Part shown: piece by piece, positions 28,728 through 38,869 of the stretch | Position numbering within the stretch: the stretch's first letter is position 1 | Layout of the letters: each line of letters opens with the position of its first letter | Program-made: the position numbers and the translations under genes | The notes under the pieces: model-generated | The model's input: only the letters and a program-made list of their open reading frames with translations | Told to the model about the DNA's origin: nothing | Databases searched by the model: none | Assembly (NCBI RefSeq): GCF_001316285.1 | Contig: NZ_BBDO01000006.1 | Span: forward strand, 62,001 to 126,000 | Source: Vulcanisaeta sp. JCM 16161 | GTDB taxonomy: Archaea; Thermoproteota; Thermoprotei; Thermoproteales; Thermocladiaceae | Length of the DNA stretch: 64,000 nucleotides | Reading direction: 5' to 3'

Positions 28728-29885
28728 TTACTCGCTGGGTGGTCCTCCACGTAATCTACCCTTTCTCCTTATATCCCTTGTCCTATTTATCTCTCTTTCA
28801 ATTCTCTTGATTAAGGTCTCGAAGGCATACCTGACGGCGTTTACTGGGTCCCAATCAACCTCGTTTACTGTGTATGTGTTAGTGTTGTCCTTAAGCATTA
28901 TGTGGACTGAGTACTTATTCCTCTTTTCCTCGCCTCCTCTCTCGTACTTCTTAATGTTTATCTTCATGTCGATGACGTTGGTCATCCTATTTATCTTGGC
29001 AATATAATTCGAGATCACCTTCTCAACTAATGGCTTAGCATCCTCATCAATTTCAGTAAGCTTAGCCTCAACTGGTATCTCCTCGTACGGCTTGATGACG
29101 GCCCTTATAATGTCGTAACTCGAGACGACCCCAACCACGGACTCCCCAGAAATAACGGGCATACCTGAGATGCCCTTATCAAGCATTAAATTAACTGTGG
29201 TGTAGATATCATCACCTTCACCAACGGTTATTACTGGCGTAGTTGCTATTGCCTTCACGGGAGCCGCGAGTATGTCATCCTCAGTACCAACAACATCGCC
29301 CCTCCTACTACGCCGCGGTATTGATGCGTAGTACAGTCGCTCAACTATGTCGCGCATTGAAACTATGCCGTAGAGCTTGCCTGAATCGAGAACCGGCAGG
29401 CGTGTTATTCCATGCCTAATCATGAGCCACTTAGCCCTTGCCACGGCTTCATTCGCGTCGATAGTAATTGCGGGCTTGGACATTACCGATGAGACCGATG
29501 TACGGGGCAGCATCTTATTATCGAGTAAGTACCTCAGTATCTTCTCCCTAGTTAAAATGCCGACAAGCCCCATGCTAGAGTCAACCACAGGCAGTGCTCT
29601 AACCCTCAGGGTTAATATTTTGGACATGGCCTTAACAAGGTCTGAGTCCTGGCTTATTGAGTATGGCGGTGACATGGCGCTCGAGACCTTGGATCTAAGG
29701 CTAATCCTTCGCTCGAGCAAATCCCTATAACTCAGCACACCCACTAATTTGCCGTTCTCGTTGATGACGGGGACAACCCATGCCCTGTAATCCCTCATGT
29801 CCGAAATTATCTTAGAAATAATATCCCTGGGCTTTGCAATTACTACTGCGTTGTCCATGAGTTCGTTGACCCTGGGTGTACTCAT
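28728..29885 (-). CDS. Four-CBS-domain protein with hibernation-factor-like C-terminal domain
   Basis: 385 aa, intact. Four CBS motifs are visible, each ending in the typical G-hydrophobic-(V/L)-(S/T)-x-x-D/E pattern: LVGVLSYRDLLER, LVGILTREKILRY, LYGIVSMRDIVER, VVGVVSSYDIIRA. Residues about 275-370 (AKPLVEKVISNYIAKINRM; MKINIKKYERGGEEKRNKYS; TVNEVDWDPVNAVRYAFETL) resemble the HPF/RaiA fold that binds the ribosomal decoding centre. CBS pairs bind adenine nucleotides, so the protein could couple ribosome silencing to energy state. From memory, a tandem-CBS ribosome inhibitor has been described in a related Pyrobaculum; orthology is not tested here. Confidence 0.85.
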   Translation of the reverse strand: MSTPRVNELMDNAVVIAKPRDIISKIISDMRDYRAWVVPVINENGKLVGVLSYRDLLERRISLRSKVSSAMSPPYSISQDSDLVKAMSKILTLRVRALPVVDSSMGLVGILTREKILRYLLDNKMLPRTSVSSVMSKPAITIDANEAVARAKWLMIRHGITRLPVLDSGKLYGIVSMRDIVERLYYASIPRRSRRGDVVGTEDDILAAPVKAIATTPVITVGEGDDIYTTVNLMLDKGISGMPVISGESVVGVVSSYDIIRAVIKPYEEIPVEAKLTEIDEDAKPLVEKVISNYIAKINRMTNVIDMKINIKKYERGGEEKRNKYSVHIMLKDNTNTYTVNEVDWDPVNAVRYAFETLIKRIEREINRTRDIRRKGRLRGGPPSE

Positions 29886-29941
29886 CAGGAAATTGATTTG
29901 TGAAGCCCTTTAATAATTTTAATTAGGTTATAGTTTTATAA

Positions 29942-30417
29942 ATGGAGCGCTATATTTCGTCCTCAATGGACTGCCAACAAGCCATAAACAATGTAATACC
30001 CGTAATACATAACCCTGCCAGCGTACAGAAACTGCTGGATGCGGTAAAGGTCTCGCTTGGTTTTGGTATAAAGACGATAATCGTCACAAAGGCCGTGGGT
30101 ACAGCAGCACAGCAGGGCGTGCCGGAGGCCTTTAGGCTTGTGCTCAGGTCTGGAGCCACGTTGATTGTGCTGCCCGACATTAAGGACGCCATTGAACTTC
30201 TTCATCCAGACTCAATACTCTTCTTAAGCACCAGGGTGATTCCATGGGGAATGAGGTTAAGGGCAGGACATTACTAGTAATACAGGCATCCGACCAACCA
30301 TTTATGCAGAGCGAGTTGAGCCTGGGGCGGCAGGTTAAGGTAGTTGGTAGGGACGTGGGTAGTACGGCATTACTAACGCTAGCGCTTAATAAGTTGCTTG
30401 GGCAGTGTATTGAATGA
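29942..30417 (+). CDS. COG4080-type SPOUT-like protein (often annotated RecB-family nuclease) (one frameshift)
   Basis: About 158 aa. The N-terminal part reads VIPVIHNPASVQKLLDAVKV, FGIKTIIVTKAVGTAAQQGV and SGATLIVLPDIKDAIELLHP. One base added at about 30235 continues it with STRGDSMGNEVKGRTLLVIQ, then FMQSELSLGRQVKVVG and RDVGSTALLTLALNKLL. This pattern matches a small archaeal family annotated either as RecB-family nuclease or as SpoU-like methylase; the biochemical activity is not established. It is divergent from the CBS gene with a 56-bp shared promoter region. Confidence 0.7.
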
Positions 30418-30461
30418 GGTTATTACTTAAAAATGCCCAATTGCTAATTCCTTCGGTCACG

Positions 30462-30856
30462 ATGTCGGCCTTCATCGACGCATTAGCAATATTGATAGTA
30501 ATCGTGGTGGTAGCCTAATAACCGACGCTGCGATAATGTACGTAGCAAAGAGGCTTGCTGCTAAGAATCCGAATGTATCGAAGCTCCAAAGGTATGAGGC
30601 TGGCAACCCACCAGTTGGTGAGGCTAGGTATGTTTTCCCAATACAGTACGTGGGCTTCCTACTCATGTTCCTTGGTATGGAGCCCATAATAGTAATATTA
30701 TTGATACTGTCATCAGCCGCCATTATCGCATTACCAATAACCTACATAATACTTGCAATACTCGTAATAACCCTACCAAGCATCTATGTTGGTTATAAAT
30801 ACGCACTGAAAATAGCGTATCCCAAAGAATTTATAAGAAGGCCAAGTGGTGGGTGA
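30462..30856 (+). CDS. nuoA: NADH-quinone oxidoreductase-type subunit A (one frameshift)
   Basis: About 132-aa membrane subunit of the complex I-like enzyme. ATG 30462 starts with a helix (SAFIDALAILIVIVVVVA). One base added at about 30517 continues it to LITDAAIMYVAKRLAAKN. The conserved loop is YEAGNPPVGEARYVFPIQY, where most NuoA proteins have YECG; the Cys is replaced by Ala. Two further helices carry the conserved acidic residue (FLLMFLGMEPIIVILLI). First gene of a nuoABCD cluster with 5-bp spacing to nuoB. Confidence 0.88.
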
Positions 30857-30861
30857 CGTGA

Positions 30862-31302
30862 ATGTCGCTTGACAAATATTTAGAACCCTACAAGAAGTGG
30901 GGTACGAAATACTCCCTATGGCCTATTCACCTCGTAACGGCATGCTGCGGTGTTGAGATGGCGCATACCTGGAACCCAACATATGACGCTGAAAGGCTTG
31001 GCTCACTGCCATGGCATGCACCCAGGCAGACAAACCTAATCCTAATTGAGGGTACAATAACCTTCAAGATGGCTAGGGTCCTCAGGTATATCTGGGAGCA
31101 AATGAGCGATCCTAAGTACGTGATTGCCATGGGCTCCTGCGCCGCTGAGGGTGGTATATTCTGGAATAGTTACCACACTGTACCGGTCAGTAAAATAGTG
31201 CCAATTGACGCATACGCCATTGGTTGCCCACCAACACCTGAGGCAGTTATTCAAATGATTAAGATAGTCCAGAGGAAAATAGAGACGGGCGAGGCTAGCT
31301 AA
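30862..31302 (+). CDS. nuoB: NADH-quinone oxidoreductase-type subunit B (N2 cluster)
   Basis: 146-aa Fe-S subunit carrying cluster N2, which hands electrons to quinone. Ligands are the tandem Cys of VTACCGVEM (C28-C29), the Cys in GSCAAEGG and the Cys in IGCPPTPEAV. The length is compact and the frame intact. Its TAA overlaps the ATG of nuoC (TAATG), which indicates coupled translation. The electron donor is unknown because no NADH-dehydrogenase subunits (NuoEFG) are nearby. Confidence 0.95.
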   Translation: MSLDKYLEPYKKWGTKYSLWPIHLVTACCGVEMAHTWNPTYDAERLGSLPWHAPRQTNLILIEGTITFKMARVLRYIWEQMSDPKYVIAMGSCAAEGGIFWNSYHTVPVSKIVPIDAYAIGCPPTPEAVIQMIKIVQRKIETGEAS

Positions 31303-32119
31303 TGTTAAGCCAAAGACCATCGATCTAACGAAGATATTAACACCATCCCCAACCAAGCAACCTGCGCCAAACCCACCGCACAGGATAACCCCCAACCCAC
31401 ACGTACCGGTTTGCCAGGAGAAGAAGGTTGAGTGGCCCTTTGGCTATGAATTAATAACTAATCAACTAATGCCCGCACTCAAGGAATCGGCTAAGAGGAT
31501 TGTTGTAACTGACGTTAATAGAATATGCGTAGATACAGAGCCCAATAAGTTAAGGGATGCTGCATCATCATTGTTAAAGCTTGGTTTTGACCATGTTAAA
31601 TCGGTTAATGTCATTGATGTACCGCACGAAAACAAATTCTACGTTGAGTACTGGGTCTCAAGCTATAGCAGGAAGGAGTTGATGCCCATACTCGTATCAT
31701 TAACTACGGAGATTCCTAGGGATAATCCTAAGGTGCCAAGTTTAATCGATATTTGGCCTAGTGCGGATTACATGGAGCGTGAAATGTATGACTTCTTCGG
31801 TGTTTGGTTTGAGGGTAACCCATGGATGGGCAGGAACTTCCTACTCGACCCAGACACGCCTGTTAAGTTCCCGCTTAGGAAGGACGTACCAATAGTCAGG
31901 GAGTTCTACATAGTTGATAGGGAGTTCCCTGGACTACCCGTGGCACCGCCACAGCCGAAGCCGGCGGCAGCACCGCAGAAGCCAGCTCAAGTGCCGGCTC
32001 AACCAAAACCCGCACAGCAGGCCCCACAACCAAAGCCTGCAGAGACTACGCAACCACAGGCAAAACCAGCACAGGAAAAACCAGGTGAGGGCAAGCAGGA
32101 GGTGAGTGGCACAGGGTGA
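31302..32119 (+). CDS. nuoC: NADH-quinone oxidoreductase-type subunit C with Pro/Ala/Gln-rich tail (one frameshift)
   Basis: About 272 aa. ATG 31302 overlaps the nuoB stop; a missing base at about 31307 must be restored, giving KPKTIDLTKILTPSPTKQPA and a Pro-rich head, then VEWPFGYELITNQLMP. The 30-kDa-subunit domain spans about residues 55-205, with SVNVIDVPHENKFYVEYWVS, the signature SADYMEREMYDFFGVWFEG and FLLDPDTPVKFPLRKD. The last 60 residues are low complexity (PQPKPAAAPQKPAQVPAQPK and so on), an unusual flexible extension. The 3' end overlaps nuoD. Confidence 0.9.
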
Positions 32120-33394
32120 TGAGTATGAGCGGTAATGAGAGGTATGCAGAGTTGCCCGTTAGGATGGAGGTACCTGAGGAGTTCGTTAGGAACTTCGTAC
32201 CAATACCAAAGGAGTACGTTGAGGAGGCCTACAGGAGTGACGAGTACTTGGTATTCATTGGGCCTCAACATCCAGGTAGTGGGCACATGAGGATAATACT
32301 TAGGCTCAAGGGTGATTACATTGTCGATGCAATACCGGATCCGGGTTATGTCCATAGGGGTGTGGAGAAGCTCGCCGAGACCAGGCTATACATACACATA
32401 TTGCCACTTATCGAGAGACCTACTATACAGGATTCGGCTAACTTTGACCTTGGCTACTCACGTGCAGTGGAGAAGCTGGCTGACTTAGACGTGCCCAAGA
32501 GGGCCCAGTACATTAGGGTAATTCTGGCCGAGTTAAGTAGGATGCTACGCATCTATACGATACTGGAATCCTCGCCGTATTCATTGGTCATAGCACGGGC
32601 TACATGTGGGCCTTTGGACTTAGGGATGTAATCAACGAGGCTTCATAAGAATAACAGGCACAAGAACAACGCTTAGCTATACCGTGCCGGGCGGTGTCAG
32701 GTGGGATGTTAAGCCCGATGTCCTCAACTTTGTTTATGAATTAACGAACTACCTGGAGAGGAAGATGAAGGATATGGAGTCCATATTCGTTAAGAACCCG
32801 GTCACAATACATAGGCTTAAGGAGGTCGGCGTGTTAACGAAGGACGAGGCGATTAAGTATGGATTAGTCGGCCCATTCCTAAGGGCCTCCGGTGTTGAGT
32901 ATGATGTTAGGAAGGTGGAACCTTACGAGGTCTATAACGAGTTTGAGTGGGATATACCGGTGGCTGATGAGGGTGATTCATACTCGAGGTTCCTTGTTAG
33001 GGTTGAGGAGATTAGGCAGAGCATTAAGATAATTAGGCAGGCAGTTAAGAACATACCAGACACACCAATACTAAGTGAGAAAATACTATCAAGAATACCA
33101 CCAAAGGACAGACCGCAGGCAGCCAAGGATGTAAGGACATTCCTAACAAAGACCCACGTGGGATTAACGCCAGGCGCTGGCGAGGTAACAACATTAACGG
33201 AGGCCTCAAGAGGACTATTACTATTCACATTAATATCCGATGGACACAGCAACGTGCCATATAGGTTAAGGATGGTCACACCATCATGGCTACTGCTCAG
33301 GGGATTCATGGAGGCATTGAAGGGCTATAGGTTGGCCGACGTACCGGCCATATATGGAAGCTTCGGCTACTTCCCACCGGAGGCTGACCGTTGA
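32116..33394 (+). CDS. nuoD: NADH-quinone oxidoreductase-type subunit D (frameshifts)
   Basis: About 427-aa 49-kDa subunit that, with NuoB, forms the quinone site. Seen: [54 protein letters not shown] and the C-terminal [11 protein letters not shown]. Breaks at about 32590 and 32645 are mended by single bases, giving [20 protein letters not shown] and [20 protein letters not shown]. Possible starts are GTG 32116, ATG 32119 and ATG 32125, all overlapping the nuoC stop. The cluster ends here; the usual nuoH, nuoI and antiporter genes do not follow. Confidence 0.92.
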
Positions 33395-33805
33395 ATTTTA
33401 TCAATCTATGTTTAATACTTGCTGAAAATTATTAAGATTCTAATATGTAGAGATCTAAAATGTTAGGCCAGCCTATGTAAGATTTAGGATTAAGCATAGG
33501 AGACTTAAGGAATATTAGGGTGATTCAGGAAAGGTTCAGGAACATGGATTACAATACCGGAATAAGATATGTAACGGGTAAATCATAGTGAGATTAAAAG
33601 TCGCTAAGACCCTGCTTGGGACTTATGGATTTAAGTGCGTCCTTAGTATCATTAAATTTTGCTGAGCAGGACACCTTAGATATTTACTGTAATTAATTAA
33701 ATTCGATATATTTTGATATATAGTTGATTGCAAAGAGGAGATTAATGTTACGGTAACGAAATATAACTTTATTTAGGTATTTAATGATGTAATTAGTGAC
33801 GTTGT
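33395..33805. other. Intergenic region after nuoD
   Basis: 411 bp, AT-rich. An open stretch at about 33483-33587 reads DLGLSIGDLRNIRVIQERF and then DYNTGIRYVTGKS before a stop; it has no start codon and an in-frame stop directly before it, so it may be a gene remnant. No tRNA or C/D sRNA pattern is seen. The promoter of the next gene is clear: TATA box GGTATTTAATG at 33777-33787, about 25 nt before the ATG. Confidence 0.4.
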
Positions 33806-34281
33806 ATGGAGGAATTGATGAGGATTGCTAAGGAGCGTGGTATTGATGTTGAGGATTTAATAATAGGTGCATTATCAAGGATTGATCCTCAGGAGGGATT
33901 GAAGGTAAGGATGGAACTCGCCGAGAGATATTTAGCCGAGATGGATGAGTATTTAAGAAAGGGTGATGCTGTTCAGGCCTCGGAGAAGGCTTACAAGGCC
34001 GCCGAGGAAGTCATTAAGGCTTTGGCTGAGAAATTCAATATACCTGAGTATCAAGAGGCCGTGAGGGAGGGCAGGTGGTTCACCTACTTATTGACCAGGG
34101 CTGCAGGTACCTTTCTGTGAGATTGGGTGATTGGGTGTCTAATGGATGGGGTAGCGCATATATATTACATGTATGGGGTTTTCATGAAGCTAGATTGAGT
34201 GTGAATGACTTAATGCCGTACATCAATAAAGTTAGGGTATTGATTAAAGAGGCCGAGAATATATTGAAGCAGTATCTTTAA
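33806..34281 (+). CDS. PaREP1-family protein, second copy (one frameshift)
   Basis: About 159 aa, paralog of the protein at 15.5-16.0 kb. Shared features: an N-terminal AKERGIDVEDLIIGALSRID, the DAVQASEKAYKAAEEVIKAL helix, and the C-terminal GSAYILHVWGFHEARLSVND. A frameshift at about 34117 separates GRWFTYLLTRAAG from SVRLGDWVSNGWG; one or two bases restore it. ATG 33806 fits the TATA box spacing. The family is typical of Thermoproteales, often in several copies per genome. Function not established. Confidence 0.87.
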
Positions 34282-34431
34282 GTCATTTTATATAAAACCG
34301 TGAGTGATTCTCCAACAATTAGGTAGGGTTAATTGTAATGTCAAGAACTTAATTTTTAATCGTTAATGTTAATGCCTATGGAGTAATTACTCAATAGTGC
34401 TTTATATACCTCCCTGTGGTCATTATTTTGA

Positions 34432-35627
34432 ATGTTGCCCAGTGATTATGGACCTGGAGATATTGAATTTTGGATTGAGCCTCCATTACTACTCTCCATA
34501 CAATCCGATGTTAAGAGGATGTTGGATGAAGGTGTTGATTCTCAAATACTTACCCTGATCCGTGGGTTAAGGAAGATTATCGAGGATAAGGGTTTAATTA
34601 GGAATATTAGTTCATCGGCAAAGGCCTTTAATGCCTATGCAATTGATTCGAGCTATCCAGCACCACCTCTTGAGTTAATTGGCGGTGTTATGACCGTGCT
34701 TTCCTATGGCTATGTTGGTTACCTCAATGGCTCCTACGATAGGTACATGACCGGTGAGGTTGTTTTTGAGGATGTTGGTGAGTTTGAGAGGGTGATTACG
34801 AGGAGGGCTCAGGTTAGGGAGAGGGAGTTGGCGATTAAGCTTCTTCGTAATAAGGCCAGGGGGAGGAAGGAGGTTGACCTAATAATTCTTGATGGTGAAA
34901 TACCAATACACCCACTACCATACAACTTGCCGGTTGAGGGTGGCGTGCTTGCCCGCGTGACTAACGTAATTGGTGACCTGATGGATCTGGCCGTGAGGAC
35001 AATACACCGGTTATTGGTGTTGTTAAGAGGGTTAGGTCGAGGTTCCTATCGATACTAACTAATGAATGCCTGCCAATGAATGATAAACTCATCGCAAGCC
35101 TGGTACTCAATAATGGTGAGTATATGGTACTCGGTAGCTATGGTGATATCCTGCCCCAGTGGATTAAGGTAAACTATAGCGACTGCGAGTTAAGGAAAAG
35201 GTGTAAGGGTACGAATTGTAATGATGTCAGGGACTTAATGAGTAGGAGACTCAGCGAGGGTCTGGCAAACCTTGAGGGGGTATTTAGCGGTTCCAAACAT
35301 CCAGGTTTGAGGATGCTTAGAGATATATACGTGGTATTTTATAAACCGCGTAATGGCGCACCCGCGGTCAAACTCGAGGTCTTCAATCCAAATGATAGGG
35401 TGAGTATTGAGGAGTTGGTGGCGTATCTTGAGTCACAGACGACAGATACTGGTTACCCATTCCTGCTTGACAGGGTTGATGAGTACGTGAGGCTTGATCC
35501 CAAAATACTGGATTACGTGAGGAATTTAATAATCAAGGGTTCGAAGGATTTAAACCCAGCCCTATTAACAATGCTTCAATTGACAAATCCACAGAAGGCT
35601 TACCTGGTGAGGAGGCTTGAGGCGTGA
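34432..35627 (+). CDS. nurA: NurA-domain nuclease (one frameshift)
   Basis: About 399 aa. NurA is a Mn-dependent 5'-3' nuclease that works with the HerA translocase in DNA end resection. Active-site motifs are FNAYAIDSSYPAPPLE (catalytic Asp early in the fold), DLIILDGEIPIHPL, and the C-terminal YPFLLDRVDEYVRLD. One base added near 35010 joins RTIHR to VIGVVKRVRSRFLSILTNE and the second half. TTTATATACC at 34401-34410 is 26 nt before the ATG. The HerA-type gene of this window lies 26 kb away, and no mre11 or rad50 is adjacent, unlike the usual archaeal cluster. Confidence 0.8.
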
Positions 35628-35685
35628 TTGAGTGATTAATAAGGTGAGCTATCTTTAATAATTTGTAGGGAAGAACCGCTTTGTA

Positions 35686-36102
35686 ATGAGGATTGGTGTT
35701 AGGATGATGGGCTTAATAATTAAGGTTTTCGTATTCCTATCACTGGCAATAGCCGCAGTTGTGGGTATAAGGTTTGTCGACCCGATCTTCGCGCCAGTAA
35801 TAATATTGACCCTACTTGTGCTTATCATTCTTCTTAATAGGATAATAAATAGAAGGCTGTTGAGCATGTGGGGTTCGCAGTTATTGAGCATTGATAATTA
35901 CGCGGTTTATGAGAGGGGTATATACGTAAAGCCCATGGACATATTTTACCCATGGGATGAATTAATCACCATACGTAATGAGCAATCGATAATAACGTTC
36001 GTGTTTAACGATGGTACTGAAATCTCACTATCGAGGAGCGTTATTGAGAATTTACGGGGTTGTCCCTGTATTAACAAGATTGATGGTGTAGTGGGTAAAT
36101 AA
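35686..36102 (+). CDS. Two-helix membrane protein with cytosolic strand-rich domain
   Basis: Up to 138 aa. Two adjacent membrane helices at about residues 9-54 (LIIKVFVFLSLAIAAVVGIR; FAPVIILTLLVLIILLNRII) are followed by a domain of about 80 aa (NYAVYERGIYVKPMDIFYPW; DELITIRNEQSIITFVFNDG) that looks like a small PH-type or bacterial-PH-like fold. Frame intact. ATG 35686 or 35704 may be the start. No family assigned with confidence; it stands between nurA and the cPGS-like gene without operon overlap. Confidence 0.6.
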   Translation: MRIGVRMMGLIIKVFVFLSLAIAAVVGIRFVDPIFAPVIILTLLVLIILLNRIINRRLLSMWGSQLLSIDNYAVYERGIYVKPMDIFYPWDELITIRNEQSIITFVFNDGTEISLSRSVIENLRGCPCINKIDGVVGK

Positions 36103-36143
36103 TAAATAGTACTGGTTTATAACTAGGGAACGGTGATTCCTCA

Positions 36144-37468
36144 TTGCGGAGGGTAATAATACTGGGCGCGGGCGGTCGAGACCTGCACGTATTTAACATG
36201 TACTATAGGCATAACCCAGAGTATAAGGTTGTGGCTGTCGCCCAGGTTCAAATACCGGGTATTGGTGGCAAGCGGTATATAAAGGGTGCTGGAGACCTAT
36301 ATCAACCAGGTGGTATACCGCTTATTGGGCTTAAGGATCTTGAGGACCTCGGGCGCTTAATAAGGGATTTGGGCGCTGACGAGGTTGTCTTAGCCTATAG
36401 TGACCTGCTCTATAATGATGTGGGTAGGATAATAAGTATTGTGCTGGCAAATGGCGCCAGCTTCAGTATTCTTGGTCCTAGGGATACCATGATAAAGTCA
36501 TCGAAGCCCATGATCGGCGTAGTGGCTACGAGGACCGGCGCCGGCAAGTCAACGGTCTCTCATGAGGTAACGCTCGAACTCGTTAGGAGGGGATTGAAGG
36601 TCGCGGCGATTAGGCATCCAATGATATACATGAACCCGGACGAAATGATGGTGCAGGTATTTAGGACTAGGCAGGACCTAATGAAGATCACCTTTGAGGA
36701 GAGGGAGGAGTATGAGCACTACGTAGACATTGGTGTACCTGTACTTGCCGGCGTTGATTATGAGATGATACTCAATGAGGCTGAGTCCATAGCAGACGTG
36801 TTATTGTGGGATGGCGGAAACAATGACTTTCCATTCTACTACACAGACTACCTAATAACGGTTACTGACGCTAGAAGACCAGGGCATGAGGTCGGCAGCT
36901 TCCCAGGTGAGGTGAATACCAGGCTTGCCGATGCCGTGATCGTGACCAAGGTCTCCGACTCAACCCCTGAGAATGTTAGGACTATAATTAATAATATAAA
37001 GGCCGTTAACCCGAGGGCTTCAATAACGCAGGCAGACCTTGAGGTATATCTAGAGGACCCAAATGCCGTGGCCGGGAAGAGGGTGGTGATAATTGAGGAC
37101 GCGCCAACAGTAACGCATGGAGCCTACCATACGCGGCGGGGTACATAGCCGCTAAGAAGTACAATGCCGAGATAATCGATCCAAAGCCGTACGCCGTGGG
37201 CATAATAAAGGAGACATACGCAAAGTACACACACATGGGACCAGTGCTACCAAGCCTAGGCTACACACCTGAGCAGATAAGGGATTTGGAGGAGACGATA
37301 AGGAGGATCCCCGCCGACGTAGTCATCATGGGCACGCCAGCCCATATAGAGGATGTGGTTAAGATCGATAAGCCAATCGTTAGGGCTAAATGGAGACTTA
37401 AGGTTATCGAGGGACCAACAATTAGCCAATTAATTGATGAGTTCCTCGAACGTGCAAGGCTTAAGTAG
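36144..37468 (+). CDS. Cyclic 2,3-diphosphoglycerate synthetase-like P-loop protein (one frameshift)
   Basis: About 442 aa, COG2403 family, annotated as predicted GTPase or cyclic 2,3-diphosphoglycerate synthetase. The N-terminal Rossmann-like part begins RRVIILGAGGRDLHVFNMYY. The P-loop is VVATRTGAGKSTVSHEV (about residues 130-146), and the Walker B region is DVLLWDGGNNDFPFY. One base added near 37125 restores THGGLPYAAGYIAAKKY. cPGS makes a thermoprotectant solute in methanogens; whether this crenarchaeal homolog does so is unknown. The TTG start at 36144 is supported by GGTTTATAAC (36114-36123), 26 nt upstream. Confidence 0.82.
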
Positions 37469-37558
37469 GTTTACGAGATGTGACGAGATCCATTAAATAT
37501 TTCGGCATTGGTTTATTATTCGTACTTATGGGTATACCATAGGCCATAATTATTGGGA

Positions 37559-38089
37559 TTATGCCTCCCAATGCCTATCACTACTAATGGTGGGTCCACC
37601 CTCTCTCCTCTTAATTGCAAAGTCCTCAATTTTAATCCTAACAACGGCTACCGATTCCAACTCATTAGTTGTTGGTAACTCAGTATCACCTATCCTGCCA
37701 GGTACTAATCTATTAATCATTAATTGGAATACACGAAGTTTTTCGTTTAAGTCATCAATGAGGAATCCCCTGCCGTATATAATGGCTGATTCGTAATTTA
37801 TCGAGTTATTGCATAAATTGCTCGAGAGCACTATGCCGCGAACCTCAGTAATGGCTATCACGATTGGGGATCCACCACCAATTATCTTAATTAACCTACT
37901 ATCTGGTGAGCCATGCATGTATATATATTGATCATCATTTACGTAAAGCATTGGTATTATATACGGTTCACCCTCATCCACAAACCCGACATGGCATATG
38001 AAATTTCTATTCAGCAATCTTATGAGCTCATCCCTATCATAGGAGGCCCTTTCACTATACCTCACGACCTTAACCTTACGAGTGCACAT
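37559..38089 (-). CDS. Pyridoxamine 5'-phosphate oxidase-family flavoprotein
   Basis: 176 aa, intact. The split-barrel FMN-binding fold is indicated by RNFICHVGFVDEGEPYIIPM, QYIYMHGSPDSRLIKIIGGG, and VLSSNLCNNSINYESAIIYG with the Tyr-Glu-Ser motif. This pattern matches the NimA-like branch of the PPOX family, which reduces or binds small molecules with FMN; it is not the vitamin B6 enzyme itself. The N terminus MCTRKVKVVRYSERASYDRD is typical. Monocistronic context. Confidence 0.87.
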   Translation of the reverse strand: MCTRKVKVVRYSERASYDRDELIRLLNRNFICHVGFVDEGEPYIIPMLYVNDDQYIYMHGSPDSRLIKIIGGGSPIVIAITEVRGIVLSSNLCNNSINYESAIIYGRGFLIDDLNEKLRVFQLMINRLVPGRIGDTELPTTNELESVAVVRIKIEDFAIKRREGGPTISSDRHWEA

Positions 38090-38132
38090 ACCTCAATCAT
38101 AATTAATATTGATAAAATTAAGTGTTGTTGCT

Positions 38133-38831
38133 TTACGATGGTAAATCTGTCTCATCCTTAATTACAACCGGTTTCACATGGGCACTTCCTCCCAGGTACC
38201 TGGTTGCTAAGTCGATAATGAACTGCGCGGAATTAAGTAATCTATCATCATCTATTCCGGGAACGCCCGCCGTCACTATTAATACATTCCTCGTCTCAGG
38301 CCTGATTTTCGTGGTTTCAGAATCCCTATATGGGTATACGTGAAGTATTAGGCCGTCTATTGTTGATAAAATAATTTGATTGCTACTCAAGGTCTTTTTT
38401 TTGGTGATCCGATAGGATTGAAGATCTCGCCATCCCTGGCATAGCGAATTATGAGGTCCTTACCACCAAAGCTATCAAGGTCATAAAGTCCAATTGGTAC
38501 TAAGTACCTTATGCTGGCTATGTTACCAATATCAACCATCGGGTTAATCCTTGGCAAGTCCTCACCCCTAAGAACCCTCCTAAGTAAGGCCTCCTGGGCA
38601 GGCCTTTGCTTGGTCGTCTATACCAAGCTCATGCCAATAGAAGTCTCTGTAATACCTAATGATTGGGTCATCCTTAAGCTTGTCGAGGCTATGCCTCGAC
38701 CTAACCTCCTTAACGACGTCATTAATTATAGCCAATAACTCGCCTGGGTACTCCTCATTCCTAACATTGCGCACAATACCAACACCAACGAAGACCTTAC
38801 CCCTGAGCCTATCATCTATTGAGAACTTCAC
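38133..38831 (-). CDS. B3/B4 tRNA-binding-domain protein (frameshifts)
   Basis: About 233 aa, COG3382 type: a free-standing relative of the B3/B4 editing domain of phenylalanyl-tRNA synthetase. Seen: YYRDFYWHELGIDDQ, then after a break at about 38600 EALLRRVLRGEDLPRINPMV, NIASIRYLVPIGLYDLDS, and after a second break in the A8 run (T8 on the plus strand, 38395-38402) SNQIILSTIDGLILHVYPYR. The C-terminal TAGVPGIDDDRLL segment is the usual family end. Free-standing B3/4 proteins may clear mischarged or D-aminoacyl species; unproven. A C/D sRNA candidate lies just upstream on the same strand. Confidence 0.85.
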
Positions 38832-38869
38832 ATAATACGGAGTGATCCGCGGTATTAATGTTTTTACTC

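Noticed and set aside
36246..36275. tRNA T-loop-like sequence GGTTCAAATACC
   Set aside because: It lies inside the cPGS-like coding frame and no cloverleaf can be built around it; a similar match at 50708 lies inside priL.
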